Below are positions 11,201 to 17,241 of a DNA stretch of 30,035 nucleotides, piece after piece. This stretch comes from a virus. Position 1 is the first letter of the stretch. Each line of letters begins with the position of its first letter. Location of the stretch: the IMG/VR virus record IMGVR_UViG_3300020141_000417, positions 1 through 30,035 of that record; one strand, written 5' to 3'. The position numbers were made by a program, and so were the translations under genes. Below the pieces are notes generated by a model. The model was not told where the DNA came from. It searched no databases and was given only the letters and a program-made list of their open reading frames with translations.

Positions 11201-14116
11201 GCAGTGGTGGGTGGTCAAAGCAATATTTCAGCAGGTGCTTTTAGTTTTGTAGGAGGGGGATGTGGAAACTGTGGAAATAATTCATATTCTACAAGCATTG
11301 GAGGTCAAGCAAACGTGGCTGTTGCAAATTTTGCTACAACATTAGGAGGATATAATAACTCAGCAAGTGGATATAATTCAACTGTTGGAGGTAGAAGTAA
11401 TACATCAAGTGGAAACTATTCAGGAATATTTTCAGGCAAACAGAACTCATCATCTGCTCTTTATTCAGCAGTATTAGGTGGACGTTTAAACGTAGCATCA
11501 GGAAATTGTGCAACTTTAGGCGGTGGTCAGCAAAACACTGCTTCAGGAGGGTTTTCTTTTGTTGGGGGAGGTCAATCTAACTCAGCTTCAGCTGAAAGAA
11601 GTACAATTAGTGGTGGATGTTTAAACACTGCATCTTGTGTTCATGCTACTGTTAGTGGTGGTAGAGCAAACACAGCTTCAGGTGCATACTCTTTTATTGG
11701 AGGTGGGTTAGCTAATGAAGCAGCAGCAAATGGTGGTTCAACAGTTAGTGGTGGTTATTTTAACCAAGCGTTAGGATTGGGAGCAGGAATTAGTAGCGGA
11801 TGTAAAAACTACGCAAATGCTTTTGTTGGTTTCATTGGTGGTGGTAACTGCAATAACGTATATAATGCAACATCAGGTTGTTTAGCTTATGGTGCAGTGG
11901 TAGTTGGTGGTGTTGGTAATAATACTACAGGTGGTGCTTGGTGCTTAAGTACTTGTTCTTTCACCTCAGCACCAACATTTTGTAACGCAGGTCAATACTC
12001 TTTCATAGGAGGAGGATTTCAGAATAGAGCAACAGGATTAATTTCTGTTGTTTCAGGGGGACAGAATAATATAGCATCTAATACAAGGACAACAGTAGGC
12101 GGTGGTATTAATAATACAGCATCAGAATTTGCTGCCACTATATCAGGAGGACAATCTAATACAGCATCTAATAACTACACAGTTATATCAGGAGGTCTTT
12201 CAAATGCAGCTACAGGGTTCACATCAACCGTTGGTGGTGGAAGAACTAATACAGCTTCTTCAGATGATGCTACAGTAGGTGGTGGATTAGGAAACACTGC
12301 TTCAGCATATAGAGCTACTGTTTCGGGTGGTAGAAGTAATACAGCAACAGCAGTTCACGCTACAGTGGGTGGGGGATATTTAAACTGCGCTCAGGCTTGC
12401 AATACTTTTGTAGGTGGAGGTATTAGCAATAGTGCGTCAGGATTAAATTCCACAATTAGTGGTGGTTGTGCAAATCAAAATACAGGTTCATGGGGATTTA
12501 TTGGCGCAGGAGCTTGTAACAGAATTTGCAATGCAGGTGGAACTTTCTATGCAACTTTAAGTGGTGGATATTGTAATACTGTAGTAGATTATGGTTCAAC
12601 CGTAAGTGGTGGTTTATATAATGATGCAGTAAGTCAATATTCTACAATTGGTGGTGGTTATGATAACTGTACTACAGGATATATGGCAACAGTATCAGGG
12701 GGCAGAATAAACCTTGCAAGTGGATGTTATGCAGCTGTAGGTGGGGGTTGTGCAAATACTGCTTCAGGATATGGCTCATCTGTTGGAGGTGGTCTTTCTA
12801 ATGTTTCTCCAAGTTCATATTCCACAGTTTCAGGAGGTTTAAATAATAGAGCTTGTCGTATTTATGCCACAATAGGAGGTGGAGGTAATAACTTAGTTGC
12901 TGTTGGTGATTATGGAACTATAGGTGGGGGACTTAGTAACTGTATATGCGGAACAGGTGGAAACGGAGGTATACATTCTGTAATTAGTGGAGGCTCAGGT
13001 AACTTAATAAATGGTGCTTTTGGTATTGCAATTGGTGGTGGTACATCTAATACAGCTTCAGGATATTATTCTACTATAACAGGGGGTAGAAGTAATAATG
13101 CTGCCGCAACATCCTCAGCAATTGGAGGAGGTAAAAACAATACATCTTCAGGTGGGTACTCTTCTATAGGAGGTGGTGCAGGAAATGGGAGTTCAGGTGG
13201 TTATAGTACAGTGGCAGGTGGAGAACAAAACATTGCAAGTGGATGTCGTTCTGCTATTGGTGGTGGTTCAGGTAACCAAGCAACTTGTTGTTTTTCAACT
13301 GTAGCAGGAGGTAGAGATAACGTATCCTCAACAAACTTCTATGGTTCAATAATAGGTGGATATAGTAATACATCATCAGGGTATGCAGCAACTATAGGTG
13401 GAGGATTTGGTAATATAGCTCAGGCAAACTATTCAGTAGTTGGTGGTGGTAATCAAAATACAGGTTCAGGAGAAAAAAGTTTTGTTGGAAGTGGTCAAGC
13501 TAATGTAGCTTCAGGTGCAGTAAGTGTAATTGGTGGTGGGTGTGGTAATACTGCGTCAGGAGCTTGTTCTTTCATAGGAGGTGGTAGAGGTAATACAGCA
13601 TCAGGAGCTTACACATTTATAGGCGGTGGGTATTGCAACTTAGCAAATTCATGCCTTTCAAGTGTACTTGGTGGATGCTGTAACTCAACTAATAGTGCCA
13701 TAAATGCTCATGTTATTGGTTCTTGTATACCTGCTGTAGCAAACAACTTTACATTTGTAAACAATCTATGTCAATGGGGTGGTGGTATATCTGATTGCAG
13801 AAGAAAGAATACCATTCAAGATACAGGCTTTGGTCTATCAGACATTGTTAAGCTAAGACCTGTAAGCTACTGTTGGAATGGTGATATTTCTTGCCATAAA
13901 AAGTATGGCTTCATAGCGCAGGAAGTACAGCAAGCAATGGCTTGTGTTGTAGAAACCAATCCAATAGCAAGAGTTGATGAGAACGGTTTAGAAGTAATAC
14001 TTGAACAAGGTGGTAGTCCAATCTTGCAATTTGAGAAAGATGCCATCTACGCTTCTTATGTAAACGCTTTCAAAGAGATAAATGAAAGATTATTAAAATT
14101 AGAAAATAAATCATAA
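8204..14116 (+). CDS. Giant phage fibre: collagen-like, YadA-like beta-roll, S74 chaperone
   Basis: 1970 aa with a GTG start 11 bases after the previous stop. In order: a short N-terminal anchor (1-32); collagen-like Gly-Thr-Ser triplets (about 33-327); a Cys-containing globular beta domain (328-499); a second collagen-like stretch (501-711); a long series of 15-residue turns of the form NTASGxxSxVxGGxx (about 725-1850, roughly 70-75 turns), typical of YadA-like left-handed beta-rolls; and a C-terminal peptidase S74 domain. In the last, SDCRRKN places Ser1863 and Lys1868 five residues apart, as in the self-cleaving endosialidase chaperone, and is followed by a GFIAQEVQ block near 1906. S74 domains guide trimer folding and then cleave themselves off. 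The product should be a trimeric receptor-binding or decorating fibre. It is unusually rich in Cys in the beta-roll (about 45). The long chain of Ser/Thr makes it a plausible glycosylation target. Confidence 0.93.
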   Translation: MAIQNLISGDLKLRDENGILVAVNGIVAADTSGTIGTSGSSGTSGSSGSSSTSGTSGTSATSGSGGTSGTSGTSGTSATAGTSGSSGSSSTSGTSGSSGTTGTSGTTGTSGSSGTSATSGTSGTSATSGTDGTGGTSGTSGTSATSGTSGTTGTSGSSGTSGSSGTSGTTGTSGTSATSGSSGTSGTDGTGGTSGTSGTTGTSGTDGTGGTSGTSGTDGSGGTSGTSGTSGTDGTSGTSGTSGTSGTTGTSGTSATSGTSGTSGTDGTGGTSGTSGTSGTSATSGTSGTSGSSGTTGTSGTTGTSGSSGTSGTTGTSGTSGVNGVSGGLIYYLNQSLNTSSAFGTPTYKQWSGVPTGGPQQTVTTSIPGSTRTLFATFATDSNVPNVTNLPSGLWAWILHFSMNVNDTLKVDVEFYKCNSTGGSPVFLGVTNIDTESMTGGVVREFFMDLFLPQTPMLATDRLYCQIYVEHAGVLSRNVTFYTEGTSYYSYAQTTFTPPSGTSGTSGTSGVGGTSGTSGTTGTSGTSGVSGSSGTDGTSGTSGTSGTSATSGTSGTSATDGTGGTSGTSGSTGTSGTSGTTGTSGSSGTSGSSGFDGSNGTSGTSGSSGVSGSSGTSGSSGVSGSSGTSGTSGTNGSGGTSGTSGSTGTSGTSGTTGTSGSSGTSGTSATSGTTGTSGTSATSGTSGTTGTSGTAGSSGTSGTAGSSGSSGINVGSSAVIILGAGTLSSVRCGVSNTASGAFSAALGGTGNTASGHTSVIGGGGSNQATSCFSTVAGGRENVASTNFYGSIIGGYGNTSSGYGSTIGGGFFNTASGAASTISGGRANISSGACSFVGAGCANTASNIYSVVVGGELNQATGGRAFVGGGLFNCAIESHSSVVGGQYVKATGVFSFAGGGCVNTASGACSTIGGGGSNCANGTWSTVAGGVSNCACGDRSAIVGGNGNLASAYISFVGGGLSNTASGYQGTIVAGVSNTASGARAFVGGGNTNTASGACSAVVGGQSNISAGAFSFVGGGCGNCGNNSYSTSIGGQANVAVANFATTLGGYNNSASGYNSTVGGRSNTSSGNYSGIFSGKQNSSSALYSAVLGGRLNVASGNCATLGGGQQNTASGGFSFVGGGQSNSASAERSTISGGCLNTASCVHATVSGGRANTASGAYSFIGGGLANEAAANGGSTVSGGYFNQALGLGAGISSGCKNYANAFVGFIGGGNCNNVYNATSGCLAYGAVVVGGVGNNTTGGAWCLSTCSFTSAPTFCNAGQYSFIGGGFQNRATGLISVVSGGQNNIASNTRTTVGGGINNTASEFAATISGGQSNTASNNYTVISGGLSNAATGFTSTVGGGRTNTASSDDATVGGGLGNTASAYRATVSGGRSNTATAVHATVGGGYLNCAQACNTFVGGGISNSASGLNSTISGGCANQNTGSWGFIGAGACNRICNAGGTFYATLSGGYCNTVVDYGSTVSGGLYNDAVSQYSTIGGGYDNCTTGYMATVSGGRINLASGCYAAVGGGCANTASGYGSSVGGGLSNVSPSSYSTVSGGLNNRACRIYATIGGGGNNLVAVGDYGTIGGGLSNCICGTGGNGGIHSVISGGSGNLINGAFGIAIGGGTSNTASGYYSTITGGRSNNAAATSSAIGGGKNNTSSGGYSSIGGGAGNGSSGGYSTVAGGEQNIASGCRSAIGGGSGNQATCCFSTVAGGRDNVSSTNFYGSIIGGYSNTSSGYAATIGGGFGNIAQANYSVVGGGNQNTGSGEKSFVGSGQANVASGAVSVIGGGCGNTASGACSFIGGGRGNTASGAYTFIGGGYCNLANSCLSSVLGGCCNSTNSAINAHVIGSCIPAVANNFTFVNNLCQWGGGISDCRRKNTIQDTGFGLSDIVKLRPVSYCWNGDISCHKKYGFIAQEVQQAMACVVETNPIARVDENGLEVILEQGGSPILQFEKDAIYASYVNAFKEINERLLKLENKS
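8300..9186 (+). repeat. Collagen-like Gly-X-Y triplet repeat region 1
   Basis: About 295 residues with Gly at nearly every third position and Thr/Ser at the others (GTSGTSGSSG), broken in places by ATSG, SSTSG and DGTGG. The codons for the same tripeptide vary widely (ggtacttct, ggaacaagt, ggcacttcg), so the DNA is much less repetitive than the protein. No Cys is present. Confidence 0.95.
9701..10334 (+). repeat. Collagen-like Gly-X-Y triplet repeat region 2
   Basis: About 210 residues of the same Gly-Thr-Ser type after the globular domain, with more GSSGVSGSSG and AGSSG units than region 1. It leads directly into the beta-roll through GINVGSSAVIILGAGTLSS. Confidence 0.95.
10380..13770 (+). 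repeat. YadA-like 15-residue beta-roll repeats
   Basis: Units of about 45 bases encode N-T-A-S-G-x-x-S-x-V-x-G-G-x-x. A few units are longer, notably NVASTNFYGSIIGGYG and the Cys-rich part at about 11870-11990. Conserved Asn, Ser and Gly positions fit turns of a trimeric left-handed beta-roll, as in YadA heads. About 45 Cys are spread through the region. Confidence 0.9.
10496..10639 (+). repeat. Beta-roll block duplicated at 13271-13414
   Basis: Residues 765-812 (SNQATSCFSTVAGGRENV...) match residues 1690-1737 (GNQATCCFSTVAGGRDNV...) at 40 of 48 positions by eye, including the one-residue longer turn STNFYGSIIGGY. The two copies use different synonymous codons, so the duplication is not recent. 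Confidence 0.8.
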
Positions 14117-14138
14117 TTTTACACAAAACAATATTACT

Positions 14139-14471
14139 ATGGCAAATTCATGGAACACACTCCATATTTTTGGATTCGGTACAGTTCAGGCAATCTCTGA
14201 TACGCAAAATGTACAAGCACCAGTTTCAGCTTTTCAGGCAGAAGTAGATGCAGTAGTTGATAACGTATGGGCAGGTAAACCTGAAGGTTATACTGGTCCT
14301 AAAACATATCACGCTATCAATAACTTCAATACATTGTTCTCTGATTGGCTTCCTAATGAACCAAATGCTCAATCATTTAGAGTTCAAGCTGCTGATTTAG
14401 ATCAAGCTTTATTAGATGAGTTAGCATTAGCAGTTTTGGCTTATGTACCTCCTCCAGCGCCGTTAAAATAA
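14139..14471 (+). CDS. Small protein after the fibre, 110 aa, unknown
   Basis: ATG 22 bases after the fibre stop. It starts MANSWNTLHIFGFGTVQAI and ends with a Pro-rich tail (YVPPPAPLK). The middle is helical and acidic. It has no signal peptide, membrane segment or Cys. It is the last gene of the late structural block, because an AT-only hairpin and a new promoter follow. Small genes right after a fibre are often fibre assembly helpers or minor virion parts, but I do not recognise this family, so the role is left open. Confidence 0.6.
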   Translation: MANSWNTLHIFGFGTVQAISDTQNVQAPVSAFQAEVDAVVDNVWAGKPEGYTGPKTYHAINNFNTLFSDWLPNEPNAQSFRVQAADLDQALLDELALAVLAYVPPPAPLK

Positions 14472-14473
14472 TT

Positions 14474-14502
14474 TTATTAAATTAATTTTTTTAATTTAAT
14501 AA
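14474..14502 (+). terminator. AT-only perfect hairpin (12-bp stem, 5-T loop)
   Basis: TTATTAAATTAA at 14474-14485 is the exact inverted partner of TTAATTTAATAA at 14491-14502, separated by five T. It lies just past the structural block and could end its transcripts, although an all-A/T stem with no T-tract after it is a weak terminator. Its right arm is also the conserved element of the next promoter, so it may instead be a protein-binding site. Confidence 0.35.
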
Positions 14503-14518
14503 ATACATACTACTTTTG
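14491..14518 (+). promoter_or_regulatory. Promoter of the GT9/sulfation operon
   Basis: TTAATTTAAT (14491-14500), 10 bases, then TACTTTTG (14511-14518), an exact TAnnTTTG box ending 16 bases before the ATG at 14534. The same arrangement occurs at 21596-21623 with identical spacing, at 26240-26266 with a 9-base gap, and on the minus strand near 21587-21606. Confidence 0.65.
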
Positions 14519-14533
14519 AGTAAAATCAAGAGT

Positions 14534-15409
14534 ATGAATGTAATATTTCAAATAAACGGTGGTATTGGGAAGTGTATTTTAGCCACTTCGGTATGCAAAC
14601 AAATCAATAAGCAGTACCCTGATTCACAACTAATCGTAATCAGTGGTTACCCAGAAGTGTTTCTAAATAATCCTTACGTCCATAGGTCTTTTGCTTTTGG
14701 GCAGGCTAGTTATTTCTACCAAGACTTCATTGAAGGCAAGGATTTCAAGTTCTTCGGACATGATCCATATTTAGAAGCAGGACACTTAAAACAAACAGAG
14801 CATCTATCTCATACATGGTGCAAGATGTTTGGCTTAGATGTACCAGAAAGCACCAATCCAGAATTATTTTTAACAGATAGAGAAATACAATTCTTTAGCA
14901 AAAAGTTTGTTTCTGACAGATCTATTTTGCTATTGCAGACCAATGGTGGCGCTGCTCAACAAGAATTAAAGTATTCATGGGCAAGAGATATTCCTTTCCA
15001 TGTAGTTAATAGAGTTATCCAAGAGTTTGCAAACGAATACAATATCGTGCATATTCGCAGAGATGACCAACCAGCATTTGAAGGAACCATCCATGTAAGT
15101 GATAACTTCAGAGCATTGGCAGTATTAATTGAGCTTAGTTCAAAAAGATTATTAATGGATAGCTTTGCTCAGCATGCCGCAGCTGCTATGGGTAAAAAAT
15201 CAACAGTTTGCTGGGTAGCCAATACTCCGGTAGTTTTTGGTTATGATGTTCATGATAATATTTTAGCGAATCCATTTACAAAGAAGCCAGAGCTTCGTCA
15301 TTCATTCTTACAGAAGTTTGATATTTCAGGTAACTTATTAGAGTTTCCATACGCAAACGAAGAAGAAATATTTGATGTAGAAAAAATAATTGAATCACTA
15401 AAATCATAA
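14534..15409 (+). CDS. GT9-like (heptosyltransferase-type) glycosyltransferase
   Basis: 291 aa. I chose ATG 14534 because the upstream in-frame TTG at 14516 lies inside the promoter box. The N-terminus MNVIFQINGGIGKCILATSV fits the GT9 (ADP-heptose:LPS heptosyltransferase) opening that normally reads G-x-I-G-D. Near residue 209 there is LLMDSFAQHAAAAMGKK, the counterpart of the GT9 donor site (DSxxxHxAAAxGKP). Such enzymes transfer a sugar from a nucleotide donor in the cytoplasm. The usual catalytic Asp of the GD pair is Lys13 here, so donor, acceptor or mechanism may differ. It is the first gene of an operon with a sulfotransferase one base downstream, so it likely builds a glycan that is then sulfated. 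Fold call fairly sure; substrate unknown. Confidence 0.7.
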   Translation: MNVIFQINGGIGKCILATSVCKQINKQYPDSQLIVISGYPEVFLNNPYVHRSFAFGQASYFYQDFIEGKDFKFFGHDPYLEAGHLKQTEHLSHTWCKMFGLDVPESTNPELFLTDREIQFFSKKFVSDRSILLLQTNGGAAQQELKYSWARDIPFHVVNRVIQEFANEYNIVHIRRDDQPAFEGTIHVSDNFRALAVLIELSSKRLLMDSFAQHAAAAMGKKSTVCWVANTPVVFGYDVHDNILANPFTKKPELRHSFLQKFDISGNLLEFPYANEEEIFDVEKIIESLKS

Positions 15410-15410
15410 A

Positions 15411-16229
15411 ATGGATAATATATTTTATCAAAGCTCACTTCCAAGAAGTGGCAGTACACTTTTACAAAATATACTAGCGCAGAATCCAGATGTTTACGCG
15501 ACACCAACGTCAGGGGTATTAGAATTAGTATTTGCTGCAAGAGGTAATTACACAGACTCTCCTGAGTTTCAGGCACAAGATCCAGAGGTAATGAAAGCAG
15601 CATTTAGAGCCTTTTGTAAAAATGGTATGGATGCTTATTACAATGCTATCACAGATAAAAAGTATGTAGTAGATAAGAGTAGAGGTTGGGGCATACACTA
15701 TGACTTCTTAAATTTCATTCAGCCTAATCCAAAGATTATTTGCATGGTTAGAGATTTAAGAGATGTGTTTGCATCAATGGAAAACAATTACAGAAAGAAT
15801 CCAGACAAGGCAAATGCTATTCTTAACTGGGCGCAAATGCAAGGAACAACAGTTCCAAAGCGTGTAGATATATGGGCGCAGTCACAACCAGTTGGTTTGG
15901 CTATTGAAAGGTTGCAAGAGATATTTAGATTGGGGATAGATTCCAAAATGCTATTTGTAAAGTTTGAAGATTTATGTCTTTACCCTGATACAGAGATGCA
16001 AAGAATATATCAGTACCTAGAAATACCATACTACCAACATGACTGGGATAACATAGAGCAAGTAACCAAAGAAGATGATGAAGTGTATGGAAGCTTTGGT
16101 GACCATGCCATTCGTAAGAAGTTAGAACCAGTTCCATCAAGAGCAAAGCAATTGCTGGGCAAAGATGTTACAGGTTGGATATGGGATAATTATCAATGGT
16201 TCTTTCAACAATTTAGATATTCAAAATGA
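15411..16229 (+). CDS. PAPS-dependent sulfotransferase
   Basis: 272 aa; ATG one base after the previous stop. The 5'-phosphosulfate loop is LPRSGSTLL at residues 10-18, and the 3'-phosphate site is RDLRDVFASMENNYR at 114-128, with Arg114 and Ser122 as expected ligands. Length and order fit the Sulfotransfer_1/3 families, which move sulfate from PAPS to a hydroxyl of a sugar, protein or small molecule. No signal peptide, so it acts in the cytoplasm. Its stop overlaps the start of an APS kinase (ATGA), the enzyme that makes its donor. The acceptor is unknown; the neighbouring glycosyltransferases suggest a glycan. Confidence 0.87.
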   Translation: MDNIFYQSSLPRSGSTLLQNILAQNPDVYATPTSGVLELVFAARGNYTDSPEFQAQDPEVMKAAFRAFCKNGMDAYYNAITDKKYVVDKSRGWGIHYDFLNFIQPNPKIICMVRDLRDVFASMENNYRKNPDKANAILNWAQMQGTTVPKRVDIWAQSQPVGLAIERLQEIFRLGIDSKMLFVKFEDLCLYPDTEMQRIYQYLEIPYYQHDWDNIEQVTKEDDEVYGSFGDHAIRKKLEPVPSRAKQLLGKDVTGWIWDNYQWFFQQFRYSK

Positions 16230-16660
16230 TTATAGTATTATTTGGCCAGCCACATTCTGGCAAGACAACATTAGCAAAAGAAATTTATGAAAATCGTATG
16301 TTTATTGATTTCCATATTGATGGGGACGATTTAAGAGAAGTGTTTAATAATAAAGATTACAGTAGAGAAGGTAGGATTAAAAATTTAAATAAAGCTAGTG
16401 ATATATCTGCATATTTAAATAATCAAAGTTATGATGTTATATTGTCTTTAGTATATCCATATAAAGAAGCAAGAGATTATCTTAATAGCTTGGTATCAGA
16501 TGTTAAGTGGATTTACCTTACTTACACAGAACCAAGAGGTAGAGAAAGCTTCCATGTTGCTGATTTTGAAGAGCCGGAATTGGAAAATTTCATGCAAATT
16601 AATACCGACAATCAATCAATTGAAGAAACAATAAATAAAATAATTCAATATGTGGGATAA
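16226..16660 (+). CDS. Adenylylsulfate (APS) kinase, short form
   Basis: 144 aa, overlapping the sulfotransferase stop by 4 bases. The P-loop is GQPHSGKTT (7-15); HIDGDDLREVF (30-40) is the CysC D-G-D substrate motif; SREGRIKN (46-53) corresponds to the DREENIRR block; LSLVYPYKEARD (73-84) to the (V/I)SPYRxxR block; and FEEPELENFMQINTD near 114-128 to the late YExPxxPDLxIxT block. It should phosphorylate APS with ATP to give PAPS, the donor for the upstream enzyme. It is shorter than usual CysC proteins (170-200 aa) and lacks their N-terminal extension. The gene symbol cysC would fit but the phage form is divergent. Confidence 0.82.
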   Translation: MIIVLFGQPHSGKTTLAKEIYENRMFIDFHIDGDDLREVFNNKDYSREGRIKNLNKASDISAYLNNQSYDVILSLVYPYKEARDYLNSLVSDVKWIYLTYTEPRGRESFHVADFEEPELENFMQINTDNQSIEETINKIIQYVG

Positions 16661-17048
16661 AAAAGTACACGTTAAAAGCTCAATGGAGGGTAAGGATAAT
16701 CAATGGTCTTTATTTATTGGACGTTGGCAACCTTTACATAATGGTCATAAAGAAATGTTTCAGCAAGTACTTGATAATGGAGGAAGGGTATGCATTGCTG
16801 TTAGAGATGGAGAGGTTAATGAAAAAAATCCATTTACTACAAAAGAAGTATTTACAAACATATCAAAAGAGTATTGGGATAATGAAAACGTACAAGTTAT
16901 TATTGTTCCTGATATTTCTTCCGTCAACTTTGGTAGAGGAGTTGGCTATGATATTATAGAGCATATACCACCCACAGAAGTAGCACAAATTTCAGCAACC
17001 AAGATAAGAGAAGAAATGTATGGTACAAGCCAAAAGACACATAGCTAA
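16650..17048 (+). CDS. Small HxGH nucleotidyltransferase (cytidylyl/adenylyltransferase-like)
   Basis: 132 aa from ATG 16650, which overlaps the APS kinase by 11 bases; ATG 16683 is an equally good start. FIGRWQPLHNGHKEMF (22-37) carries the HxGH motif (His30, His33) and ISATKIREE (114-122) the ISxTxxR motif of the nucleotidyltransferase superfamily. These enzymes join a nucleoside triphosphate to a phosphate or acid group and release pyrophosphate. From memory, close relatives (GRWQPFHxGHK...KNPF...ISAT) occur beside or fused to APS kinases in bacteria, so it may act in sulfate activation, perhaps in place of ATP sulfurylase; that is inference. An NMN- or CTP-type activity is the alternative. 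Confidence 0.75.
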   Translation: MWDKKVHVKSSMEGKDNQWSLFIGRWQPLHNGHKEMFQQVLDNGGRVCIAVRDGEVNEKNPFTTKEVFTNISKEYWDNENVQVIIVPDISSVNFGRGVGYDIIEHIPPTEVAQISATKIREEMYGTSQKTHS

Positions 17049-17241
17049 AACAATAAGCTATAGAATATTAAGTACAACAATAGGATTCATTGCCATGTGG
17101 TACGTTACTGGTTCCGTAAAAGTTGGAGCCGCCTTTGGAGTAGCTGAACTGGTTTATAAGCCAATTCAGTACTACATCCATGAGCGTGTATGGTATAAGT
17201 GGATTAAATACGGTCTTAAAAATAACGATCAATTTTACTGA
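17020..17241 (+). CDS. DUF2061 family small membrane protein
   Basis: 73 aa, overlapping the nucleotidyltransferase by 29 bases in another frame. KRHIAKTISYRILSTTIGFI (5-24), then MWYVTGSV, an Ala/Gly-rich membrane part and the family-typical YYIHERVWYKW near 51-61 identify DUF2061. Two membrane helices are likely. Function unknown; its place at the end of a sulfotransferase, APS kinase and nucleotidyltransferase operon suggests a link with sulfate activation or use. The 3' end overlaps the convergent minus-strand gene by 26 bases. Confidence 0.8.
   Translation: MVQAKRHIAKTISYRILSTTIGFIAMWYVTGSVKVGAAFGVAELVYKPIQYYIHERVWYKWIKYGLKNNDQFY

Noticed and set aside
14516-14533. TTG start for the GT9-like gene (and similar TTG starts at 21621, 26264 and 29840)
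   Set aside because: Each of these TTGs belongs to or overlaps a TAnnTTTG promoter box, and an ATG with the family-typical N-terminus lies shortly downstream.
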